Assembly: GCA_021734005.1 (NCBI GenBank)
Contig: JAIPJV010000067.1
Location: forward strand, 1 to 8,917
DNA: 8,917 bases
Reading direction: 5' to 3'
From: Fidelibacterota bacterium
GTDB lineage: Bacteria; Fidelibacterota; UBA2242; JAFGTP01
This document shows, one piece after another, positions 1 to 5,891 of the stretch. The notes beneath the pieces were generated by a model. It was given only the letters and a program-made list of their open reading frames with translations. It had not been told where the DNA came from and did not search any database. How positions within the stretch are numbered: the stretch's first letter is position 1; every line of letters begins with the position of its first letter. A program made the position numbers and the translations under genes.

Positions 1-157
1 TCTGGTTTCCTATGATATGCTGGGACTCAATGAAAAGTTCAATCCTAAATTCCTGAAAAAATATGCTGATCTGGCCGGTCAGGTAAAAAAGGCAGTGAAA
101 AATTATGCTCAGGACGTGAAAGTTGGAGATTATCCTTCAGAGGAAGAGTCGTATTGA
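1..157 (+). CDS. panB: PanB C-terminal end (ketopantoate hydroxymethyltransferase), partial
   Basis: Only the last 51 codons are in the window, read from base 2 to a TGA at 155-157. The visible peptide contains the segment SYDMLGL followed by FNPKFLKKYADL and an acidic tail ending in PSEEESY. This is the characteristic C-terminal pattern of 3-methyl-2-oxobutanoate hydroxymethyltransferase (families usually read HDMLGL...PKFVKRYA). The enzyme transfers a hydroxymethyl group from methylene-tetrahydrofolate to 2-oxoisovalerate, making ketopantoate, the first committed step of pantothenate synthesis in the cytoplasm. The next gene is panC, the usual neighbour, which supports the call. The active site lies outside the window, so completeness cannot be judged. 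Confidence 0.86.
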   Translation, partial: LVSYDMLGLNEKFNPKFLKKYADLAGQVKKAVKNYAQDVKVGDYPSEEESY

Positions 158-159
158 GT

Positions 160-183
160 GGATGAATGGATGTTTGGATGGAT
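160..183 (+). repeat. Short tandem repeat, three 8-base GGATGNNN units
   Basis: Directly after the panB stop are three contiguous 8-base units: GGATGAAT (160-167), GGATGTTT (168-175) and GGATGGAT (176-183). The first five bases are identical in all three. It fills about half of the panB-panC spacer. No function can be read from it; it could be a slipped-strand repeat. Confidence 0.55.
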
Positions 184-193
184 TGATATCAAT
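182..193. promoter_or_regulatory. 12-base perfect palindrome (ATTGATATCAAT) upstream of panC
   Basis: The sequence ATTGATATCAAT is self-complementary over 12 bases and lies 24 bases before the panC start. Its 10-base core TTGATATCAA occurs again, identically, at 8764-8773 upstream of rplM, also between genes. A TATAAA hexamer (193-198) abuts it and could be a -10 element, but no good -35 is present. It may be a dimeric regulator's operator; this is inference. Confidence 0.35.
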
Positions 194-216
194 ATAAAGA
201 TCAGAAAGGTTGTAAA

Positions 217-1059
217 ATGGAGATCATAAAAAATATTCCAGAGATGAGGGGAGTTCTCAAAAAGCATAGGCGCAATGACCAGGTTATAGGTTTCGTTCCT
301 ACCATGGGATATTTTCATGAAGGTCATCTTTCACTTATGGATATTGCCCGCCAGAAATCAGATATTGTTGTGGTAAGCCTATTTGTTAATCCTACTCAAT
401 TTGGACCTGATGAAGACCTGGATCGCTACCCCCGTGATATTGAAAGGGATGAATCGCTGGCAGAGGAACGGGGTGTAAATTACATTTTTTATCCCGATGC
501 AGATGAAATGTATCCTCCTAATTTTTGCACATATGTTAAAAATACCGAACTTTCCAACTTGCTGTGCGGTGCGACCAGAGAAAATCATTTTCGCGGCGTG
601 ACTACAATTGTCAGTAAATTATTCAATATTATTAATCCTGATCTGGCTGTTTTTGGCCAGAAAGATCATCAGCAAGCCATTATTATCAAGCGCATGGTAG
701 CTGATCTCAATTTTCCTGTCGAAATTGTGCTCGGAGATATTATCAGAGAAGAGGATGGACTGGCTAAAAGTTCCCGTAATGTCTATTTGAACGAGGAAGA
801 ACGTGAGCAAGCTCCTATAATTTATCAGGCTCTTACAGAAGCCAAAAAATTGGTAGAAAAAGGTGAGCGTTCAGCAGGAGATATTAAAAAATTTATCTAT
901 GAAAAAATCGATTCTGTGGAACACTCTGATATCGAATATGTAGAAATTGTTGAAGATACAATGCTAAAATCCGTCAGAAAAATCAAACCCGGTTGTTTTG
1001 CAGCAGTTGCTGTCTGGTTTGGCGAGACCCGGTTGATAGACAATGTGATTTTGCTATAA
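217..1059 (+). CDS. panC: Pantothenate synthetase (pantoate--beta-alanine ligase)
   Basis: This 280-residue protein matches the usual length of PanC, which joins pantoate and beta-alanine using ATP through a pantoyl-adenylate intermediate. It belongs to the HIGH-motif nucleotidyltransferase fold. Visible signatures are PTMGYFHEGH (residues 28-37, HIGH-type motif HEGH at 34-37), FVNPTQF (56-62), the central HFRGV (124-128), FGQKD (146-150, ATP site) and KSSRN (184-188, KMSKS equivalent). No catalytic element appears to be missing. The ATG at 217 is favoured because the protein begins immediately before the conserved N-terminal strand and a purine-rich AGAAAGG (202-208) sits 8 bases upstream. 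It follows panB by 59 bases and is probably co-transcribed with it. No panD, which would supply beta-alanine, is in the window. The end of the gene overlaps a promoter-like sequence for the downstream gene. Confidence 0.97.
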   Translation: MEIIKNIPEMRGVLKKHRRNDQVIGFVPTMGYFHEGHLSLMDIARQKSDIVVVSLFVNPTQFGPDEDLDRYPRDIERDESLAEERGVNYIFYPDADEMYPPNFCTYVKNTELSNLLCGATRENHFRGVTTIVSKLFNIINPDLAVFGQKDHQQAIIIKRMVADLNFPVEIVLGDIIREEDGLAKSSRNVYLNEEEREQAPIIYQALTEAKKLVEKGERSAGDIKKFIYEKIDSVEHSDIEYVEIVEDTMLKSVRKIKPGCFAAVAVWFGETRLIDNVILL

Positions 1060-1060
1060 T
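1033..1060 (+). promoter_or_regulatory. Strong sigma-70-like promoter overlapping the panC stop codon
   Basis: A -35 TTGATA (1033-1038, five of six consensus bases) is separated by 16 bases from a perfect -10 TATAAT (1055-1060). The -10 is preceded by TGC, giving an extended -10 (TGNTATAAT). The panC stop TAA (1057-1059) lies inside the -10. It points at the lipoprotein reading frame whose ATG is at 1119. The call is by consensus match only; chance matches occur in A+T-rich DNA, but this one is unusually complete. Confidence 0.6.
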
Positions 1061-1118
1061 TTCAAACAGATAATTTTCGATTTTAGGATAGTTAGACATC
1101 GAGCAGAAAGAAAAAATA

Positions 1119-1581
1119 ATGAAAAAATTAATCTTCATCAGTCTGGCTATTATTTTATTTAATTGTTCCCAAACACCGCGATATACAATTGAAAATATTG
1201 GTAGCTTACCGAAAAAATCCGGAGCCCTATGTAATGAAATCCTATAATGTAGATCGAGATGTGCATTTAATTAAATCAAAGGGATTTGAATTAATTGAGC
1301 GAACAGAGCGGGAAACCAGAGTTTCAGTTCTCGTTGTGCACGCAAAAAAAATAGGAGCTGATCTGATACTTTATCAAAGTGCATCAGATATGAAGAATGA
1401 TGAAAAACGCCCCCAACCTCTTTATAAAAGATCGGGTTCAAAAACCAAATCTGTAAATGGCGAAATAGAAGCAGAGGACAGAAATAGAAATGCTTCTCTC
1501 TACTTTCGGGCGACTTCGAGTTCATGCTATTCTGATAAATTTGCTAAATCAGCTGCTTTCTTAATAAAAGTCAGACCTTAA
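1119..1581 (+). pseudogene. Small secreted lipoprotein gene, broken by a frameshift
   Basis: From ATG 1119 the frame reads a lipoprotein signal: Lys-Lys, a hydrophobic run, then L-F-N-C with the lipid-acceptor Cys at residue 16. This frame stops at 1245-1247 after 42 codons. The rest of a plausible protein continues in the +1 frame to TAA at 1579-1581. The two frames are both open from 1132 to 1244, and a run of six A (1212-1217) lies in that overlap. Removing one A joins them into a 153-residue protein. The body contains a SKGFELIER segment and AKKIGADLILYQS, then a Lys/Ser-rich stretch and ASLYFRA. This resembles small lipoproteins of unknown function that carry a 'GY..IG.S.F ... AK..GAD.VL ... 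Y.A.Y' pattern; the resemblance is from memory and is not a search result. The start of the downstream frame at TTG 1189 has no ribosome site and no signal, so I treat it as part of the same gene. A sequencing or assembly error in the A run would make this an intact gene. Weak ribosome site AGAAAG (1105-1110). Confidence 0.55.
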
Positions 1582-1644
1582 TTGGCAAGGTTTCTGAAGG
1601 ATATGCCAGGTAATTTTCCGGCCAAATAGAATTTTAATTACCTG
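1582..1644 (+). repeat. Two overlapping inverted repeats after the lipoprotein gene
   Basis: The first pair begins one base after the stop codon: TTGGCA (1582-1587) with TGCCAG (1604-1609), a 5-6 pair stem (one G-U) with a 16-base loop. The second is a perfect 9-base pair, CAGGTAATT (1607-1615) with AATTACCTG (1636-1644), around a 20-base loop. They share bases 1607-1609, so they cannot form fully together. Neither is followed by a T run, so an intrinsic terminator is not supported. The second could be a DNA operator or an RNA processing or stability element. The rest of the 142-base gap before acpS is A+T-rich with a possible promoter. Confidence 0.4.
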
Positions 1645-1656
1645 CTAATATAAATA

Positions 1657-1685
1657 TTGACAGATTAAAATTTTCTTATTACCTT
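1657..1685 (+). promoter_or_regulatory. Possible promoter for acpS
   Basis: A consensus -35 TTGACA (1657-1662) is followed after 17 bases by TACCTT (1680-1685), which matches only three of six -10 positions. The -10 region lies within a small palindrome, TTATTA (1676-1681), CCT, TAATAA (1685-1690). The perfect -35 makes it the best candidate start for the acpS-nnr-VanZ-recN run, but the weak -10 keeps confidence low. Confidence 0.33.
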
Positions 1686-1723
1686 AATAACAGTCTTTGA
1701 ATTTCTAATAGTTTTGAGGAGAT

Positions 1724-2098
1724 ATGGTAACAGTCGGAACAGACATTATTGAAGTTGACAGAATCAAAAGAGCAATGCAACGCACTTCAAAATTCAGGGA
1801 AAAAATATTCACCAGCAGTGAGATAGAATATTGTAGCAATAAGGCTACTCCCGAACAACATTTTGCAGGAAGATTTGCAGCTAAAGAGGCATTAAAAAAG
1901 GCCATTATGAGCATGCATCCCGATTTGGAGACAATACCTTTTCGCATTTTTGAAATCTACAATGCTCCTAATGGGAAACCAGAAGTAAAAATATTAAAAA
2001 ACAGCCATTATCAATTAGATGAAAAGTATACCCTAGAAGTTTCTATCTCCCACATCAAGAATCTGGCAATGGCAACCGCAATTATGGAGAAAATATGA
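1724..2098 (+). CDS. acpS: Holo-[acyl-carrier-protein] synthase
   Basis: AcpS moves the 4'-phosphopantetheine arm from coenzyme A to a serine of acyl carrier protein, switching on fatty acid synthesis. At 124 residues it has the standard length of this small trimeric family. It opens with VGTDIIEVDRI (residues 4-14), where Asp7 is the Mg-binding residue. It then shows FAGRFAAKEALKKA (47-60), with Glu55 the second metal ligand and the signature FAAKEA at 51-56. SISH (107-110) is the conserved late strand. The ATG is forced, because an in-frame TGA lies at 1715-1717. A GAGGAG site (1716-1721) is strong but only about 2-4 bases from the ATG, closer than usual. The last four bases overlap nnr (ATGA), so the two are probably translationally coupled. 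acpS next to nnr is a common bacterial arrangement. Coenzyme A is also the end product of the panB-panC pathway just upstream. Confidence 0.96.
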   Translation: MVTVGTDIIEVDRIKRAMQRTSKFREKIFTSSEIEYCSNKATPEQHFAGRFAAKEALKKAIMSMHPDLETIPFRIFEIYNAPNGKPEVKILKNSHYQLDEKYTLEVSISHIKNLAMATAIMEKI

Positions 2099-3654
2099 AA
2101 GAATATATATTATCAAATAAGGAGGCCCAGGCAGTTGACGATTACACTATGGGCGAACTAGGTTATTCCGGAAAAGAGTTAATGAAAAAAGCCGGCGGAT
2201 ATGTGGCTATGAAAGCCAAAAATTTGTTGAACCATGTTCCTGGTAGCCGGATTGAAATATTTTGTGGAACAGGTAATAATGGTGGCGATGGTTTTGTGGC
2301 TGCAGGAGAATTGAGCGACTGGGGTGCCCATGTTCACGTCTGGATTGTAGGAACTGAAGATAAAATTAGTGGAGATGCTCTCTACTATTATAACAAAATT
2401 AAAGATGATAATCAGAGCATCAATTTTTTAAAGAAGGCCGAAGACCTGGAAAATATTCAGGATCTCCACGGTAGCGATCTGATCATCGATGCTCTTTTGG
2501 GGACCGGCTTAAAAGGCGATGTACGTGGCCTGTATGCAGATCTTATAGATATGATCAATAATTCCAATCGTCCTGTGCTTTCAGTTGATATTCCTTCAGG
2601 GATCAACGGAGATACCGGCCTAAAAGGTGGGAAAGCAGTCAAAGCTGTCAAAACGATCACTATGGGATTTTTGAAAAGAGGATTGCTTTATAATGATGGG
2701 CCTGATTATAGCGGGAAAGTCATTGTTGGTGATCTAAAATATCCTCAGGAAAGTTATGATATTCTTGATTACGAAACCTATCTTTTCAAAAAAGAGGATC
2801 TCAAAAAATTTCTACCCAAAATTGCTTTTGATGTTTACAAACACCGAATGGGTAAAGTTCTCTGTTACTGCGGCTCGCCGGGAATGACCGGGGCAGCAGT
2901 TCTGGTTTCCCGGGCAGCCCAGCGGAGTGGAGCCGGTCTGGTTATTAGCGCTATTCCTGCCAGCTTGAATACTATTATGGAAATCAAATTGACTGAAGGT
3001 TTGTCTTTTCCTGTAAAAGAGTCGGAAAAACATACTTTTTGCAAAACCAGCCTGGAATCCAGTCGCGAAAAAATTGACTGGAGCAATACAATTGTTTTTG
3101 GGCCTGGTGTATCTGACAAAAAAGAAGTCATGGATTTTGGCATTGAATTGCTAAATACGGCTCAAAAACCATTTGTAATTGATGCTGATGGCCTCAAAAT
3201 TTTCAAGGACAATCTCGACCTTATAAAAAAACTTGATTCTCCAATATTAACGCCTCATATTGGAGAATTATCCTTTATTACAGGTGAATCCGTGGATGAA
3301 ATTAAAGAAAATATAATTGATTTTGGACGGGATTTTGCTCAGAAATACGGTTGTATTCTTGTTTTGAAAGGCCCCCATACAATCACTTTTTCACCTGAAG
3401 GAACAGCAACAGTTAATGCCACTGGTAACCCTGGGTTGGCCACTGGTGGAACAGGTGATGTATTAACTGGAATCATAGCAGCTCTTGTTGCTCAAGGGCT
3501 GGATCCTTTTGATGCCACCGCCAGCGCAGTCTCAGTCCACGGCGCAGCCGCAGATGAAGCAGTCAATCATCTCGGTTTTCGCGGTCTGATCGCAGGTGAT
3601 CTTTTGAAATACATTCCCGAAATCTTAAAGCAATACGATGAGTTGAAACATTGA
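2095..3654 (+). CDS. nnr: Bifunctional NAD(P)HX epimerase / ADP-dependent NAD(P)HX dehydratase
   Basis: This 519-residue fusion repairs hydrated NADH and NADPH. The N-terminal YjeF-type domain (about residues 1-220) interconverts the R and S hydrates. It shows FCGTGNNGGDGFVAA (56-70), DALLGTGL (132-139) and SVDIPSGINGDTG (163-175). The C-terminal ribokinase-like carbohydrate-kinase domain (about 230-515) dehydrates the S form using ADP. It shows GSPGMTGAAVL (260-270), FGPG (335-338), DADGL (363-367), LTPHIGEL (385-392), VLKGPHT (423-429) and NPGLATGGTGDVLTG (445-459). Full length and motif order match the bacterial bifunctional family. A GGAG site (2086-2089) lies inside the end of acpS, 5 bases before the ATG at 2095. 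The stop overlaps the TTG start of the next gene, so expression is likely coupled in both directions. Confidence 0.96.
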   Translation: MKEYILSNKEAQAVDDYTMGELGYSGKELMKKAGGYVAMKAKNLLNHVPGSRIEIFCGTGNNGGDGFVAAGELSDWGAHVHVWIVGTEDKISGDALYYYNKIKDDNQSINFLKKAEDLENIQDLHGSDLIIDALLGTGLKGDVRGLYADLIDMINNSNRPVLSVDIPSGINGDTGLKGGKAVKAVKTITMGFLKRGLLYNDGPDYSGKVIVGDLKYPQESYDILDYETYLFKKEDLKKFLPKIAFDVYKHRMGKVLCYCGSPGMTGAAVLVSRAAQRSGAGLVISAIPASLNTIMEIKLTEGLSFPVKESEKHTFCKTSLESSREKIDWSNTIVFGPGVSDKKEVMDFGIELLNTAQKPFVIDADGLKIFKDNLDLIKKLDSPILTPHIGELSFITGESVDEIKENIIDFGRDFAQKYGCILVLKGPHTITFSPEGTATVNATGNPGLATGGTGDVLTGIIAALVAQGLDPFDATASAVSVHGAAADEAVNHLGFRGLIAGDLLKYIPEILKQYDELKH

Positions 3655-4040
3655 AAAAATATTTATTACGATCTCCGGCAATTATTCTAACAATTTTAAT
3701 TTTTTTAGTTTCATCCTTTTCTCTGGATAAATTACCAGATACCCAAATTCTATCCTATGATAAAATTATTCATATTATAGAATATGCTGTTTACACCTTT
3801 TCTGTTACCCTTGCGCTGAGTACTTCGAGCAAGGAAACAATTTACAGAAATTTATTTCTGATTTCTGTCTCGATTGGACTAATGTACGGAGCTATTGATG
3901 AATTTCATCAATTTTTTGTTAATGGTCGTAAGTCCTCGATTTTCGACTGGTTTGCCGATGCTGGTGGCTCATTTTTAGGCATCTATTTATACAATAAACT
4001 AAAAAATATTAAATGGTTGAGTTATGACCCGATTGACTAG
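3651..4040 (+). CDS. VanZ-like family integral membrane protein
   Basis: A 129-residue, four-helix membrane protein with likely segments at about 9-22, 43-57, 66-81 and 104-116. It carries the VanZ-like signatures DKIIHIIEYAVYTF (37-50) and D83-E84, H86-Q87-F88, R93, D99, and D103 in the FADAGG segment. The family is named after a teicoplanin-resistance protein, but most members, including short stand-alone ones like this, have no known function, so no resistance role is implied. The start is TTG at 3651, overlapping the nnr stop (TTGA). It is the only plausible start: an in-frame TGA lies 12 bases upstream (3639-3641) and the next in-frame ATG is inside the third helix. No clear ribosome site is visible, consistent with translation by re-initiation after nnr. 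Its 3' end overlaps recN by 17 bases. Confidence 0.85.
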   Translation: MKKYLLRSPAIILTILIFLVSSFSLDKLPDTQILSYDKIIHIIEYAVYTFSVTLALSTSSKETIYRNLFLISVSIGLMYGAIDEFHQFFVNGRKSSIFDWFADAGGSFLGIYLYNKLKNIKWLSYDPID

Positions 4041-5724
4041 GTTATATATTAAAAATTTTGCTATTATTGAAGAACTGGAAATCGAGTTCAAACCCGGTTT
4101 TACAGTAATAACCGGTGAAACAGGTGCTGGTAAATCAATCATTATCAACGCCTTGAATTTAACTCTGGGTGAACAGGCTGATATTTCCATGATTCGTTCA
4201 GGAAGCAAAAGTGCCTTAATAGAATGTGACATCAAACTCGATGATAATTCCCGGGTCCAGGAATTTTTTGATGATAACGAAATTGGATCCGATCATCACA
4301 TCTCCATTAAAAGGAAGCTTTATCAATCCGGGCACTCTAGAGCCTGGATCAATGGCCAAAGTGTAAATATCGGTGACCTTAAAGCCCCTGGTAATTATTT
4401 GATTGATCTACATGGCCAGCATCATCACCAGGCTCTTTTAAAGGAAGATAACCATCTCCCCTATCTTGATAGTTATGGTAATTATACCAAATTGCTAAAT
4501 CAGGTTCAACAAAGCTGGCAAAAGCTGGATAACCTTGTTGAAAAGAAAAAACTTCTGGAAGAAAAACATAAAACTCTTCAGGATAAGAAAGACCTGTGGC
4601 AGTTTCAATATGATGAGATCAAAAAAGTGGGGCCTGAGCGAGGAGAATACGAAAAACTCAAAAAAGAAAAAAATCTGCTGGAAAATTCTGAGAAAATATA
4701 CAAATTATCCAGCGGTTTGGTCGGCCAGCTTTATGAAAGCGAAAGCAGTTTCTACAACAATCTTGATGAAGCAATTGACAAACTCGATGAATTAAATCAG
4801 ATCCAGGATGATTTTGATGAATATCTGGAGCAGCTTTCCGATGTAAAATTTCTTCTGCAGGATATTTCCTCAAGCCTTTCTGATTTTGCTGACGATATTG
4901 ATGTTGATCCCAACCGGCTTGATAATATTAGTGAAAGGCTCTACAATCTGGAAAGGTTGATGAAAAAATATGGCGTAGATCTGGATGAAGTGCTCGATTA
5001 TCGTGATAAAATTAAGGAAGAACTCAACCGGGATGAAGGTATTAAATTTGAGATTGAAAAAGTAGAAAAACGGATTGAAAAAGCCCGCCAGGAATATAGC
5101 CAAAAGGCGCTGGAATTATCTGAAAAAAGAGAAGAATACGCTCAAACATTTGAGAATGAGCTTGAAAAAGTTCTGGATCGATTGGGAATCAAAGGTGCCA
5201 GGTTCAAGGTAGAAATAAAACAAATTGAATCTGAGAATGGCTTGGCCCTGATTGATGATAAAAATTATAACGCTGATGAAAAAGGCATTGATAGAATTAG
5301 ATTTTTGATCAGCACAAATCCTGGTGAGCCTCTTATGCCCCTTACAAATATCGTTTCCGGTGGTGAAGTTTCCCGAATAATGCTAGCTATCAAATCTATT
5401 TTGGCTGAAAAAGATCGAGTCCCTATTTTAATATTTGATGAAATTGATACCGGAATATCAGGAAAAATAGGTCGAATTGTCGGCGAGGAAGTCAAAAAAT
5501 TATCCCGCTCACACCAAATTCTTTGCATCACCCATCTAGGACAGATTGCAGGCCTGGGCGATGATCACCTGGCTGTAAGAAAAATTACCAAAAATAACAG
5601 AAATAGAACAAATATATATCGTCTCGATGATCAAGAGAAGGTCAATGAGATTGCCACATTAATCGGTGGAAAAGAGATAACAGAATCAGCAAAGGCCCAG
5701 GCTAAAGAGCTTCTGAATCAATAA
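4024..5724 (+). CDS. recN: DNA repair protein RecN (SMC-like ATPase)
   Basis: RecN is a cytoplasmic SMC-like ATPase recruited to double-strand breaks to help recombinational repair. At 566 residues this is family length. The N-terminal half-site has YIKNFAIIEE (8-17) and Walker A GETGAGKS (31-38). HGQHHHQ (130-136) is the RecN-typical segment. About residues 155-395 are Lys/Glu-rich heptad-like sequence, a coiled coil. The C-terminal half has the ABC signature VSGGEVSR (444-451), Walker B ILIFDEIDTG (468-477) and a switch His at 504. Most RecN proteins read THLPQ there; this one reads THLGQ, with Gly506 replacing Pro. The ATG at 4024 gives TRLTRL before the conserved strand. A TTG at 4033 would give a more typical short N-terminus, so the first three residues are uncertain. 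Neither start has a good ribosome site, suggesting coupling to the overlapping VanZ-like gene. Confidence 0.97.
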   Translation: MTRLTRLYIKNFAIIEELEIEFKPGFTVITGETGAGKSIIINALNLTLGEQADISMIRSGSKSALIECDIKLDDNSRVQEFFDDNEIGSDHHISIKRKLYQSGHSRAWINGQSVNIGDLKAPGNYLIDLHGQHHHQALLKEDNHLPYLDSYGNYTKLLNQVQQSWQKLDNLVEKKKLLEEKHKTLQDKKDLWQFQYDEIKKVGPERGEYEKLKKEKNLLENSEKIYKLSSGLVGQLYESESSFYNNLDEAIDKLDELNQIQDDFDEYLEQLSDVKFLLQDISSSLSDFADDIDVDPNRLDNISERLYNLERLMKKYGVDLDEVLDYRDKIKEELNRDEGIKFEIEKVEKRIEKARQEYSQKALELSEKREEYAQTFENELEKVLDRLGIKGARFKVEIKQIESENGLALIDDKNYNADEKGIDRIRFLISTNPGEPLMPLTNIVSGGEVSRIMLAIKSILAEKDRVPILIFDEIDTGISGKIGRIVGEEVKKLSRSHQILCITHLGQIAGLGDDHLAVRKITKNNRNRTNIYRLDDQEKVNEIATLIGGKEITESAKAQAKELLNQ

Positions 5725-5819
5725 TTCAATCTCTGAAATCAGCCTCCCGATACCAAAACTAATTTTTTTATTACTAAAAAACACTGCAATAAATACATGG
5801 AATTTAGATTTCCTTTGTA

Positions 5820-5848
5820 TTAAATTTACTCTCAGCTACTGACATAAT
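5820..5848 (+). promoter_or_regulatory. Candidate promoter for the pyrRBC cluster
   Basis: In the 167-base recN-pyrR gap, CATAAT (5843-5848, five of six -10 bases) follows TTAAAT (5820-5825, three of six -35 bases) after 17 bases. Transcription would start near 5855, only a few bases before the hairpin at 5859-5880. The same place also contains TAATTTTG (5845-5852), which fits the Bacteroidota -7 form TANNTTTG but lacks a -33 TTG at the right distance. The rest of the gap holds an all-A/T inverted repeat TTTTTTA (5764-5770)/TAAAAAA (5775-5781) and no GC-rich terminator for recN. Confidence 0.35.
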
Positions 5849-5858
5849 TTTGTTTAAT

Positions 5859-5886
5859 TCAAGAGATTCTATCTCTTTGAAAGGAG
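5859..5886 (+). promoter_or_regulatory. Hairpin abutting the pyrR ribosome binding site
   Basis: AAGAGAT (5861-5867) pairs with ATCTCTT (5871-5877) around a 3-base loop; TC/GA (5859-5860 with 5879-5880) extends it past one bulged T. The hairpin ends at 5880, directly before the Shine-Dalgarno AAGGAG (5881-5886). TCTC (5872-5875) could instead pair with GAGA (5884-5887), which would mask the ribosome site. The two pairings exclude each other. There is no terminator T run between here and pyrR, so control by attenuation is not supported; translational control is possible but unproven. Confidence 0.35.
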
Positions 5887-5891
5887 AATGA

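Noticed and set aside
1205..1225. Programmed +1 frameshift in the lipoprotein gene
   Set aside because: There is no known +1 slip motif (such as CTT-TGA with an upstream SD), and six A is short for transcript slippage. Mutation or sequencing error is simpler.
1189..1581. Downstream lipoprotein frame as a separate 130-residue gene starting at TTG 1189
   Set aside because: It has no ribosome site and no signal, and it joins naturally to the signal peptide in the neighbouring frame by one base in the A run.
5845..5852. Bacteroidota-type promoter element TAATTTTG
   Set aside because: The nearest upstream TTTG (5814-5817) is 27 bases away, too far. The strong Shine-Dalgarno use in this window also argues against that promoter system.
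5725..5891. Classical PyrR attenuator or T-run terminator in the pyrR leader
   Set aside because: The T7 run (5763-5769) belongs to an all-A/T inverted repeat upstream of the promoter, and no GC stem followed by T is present between promoter and gene.
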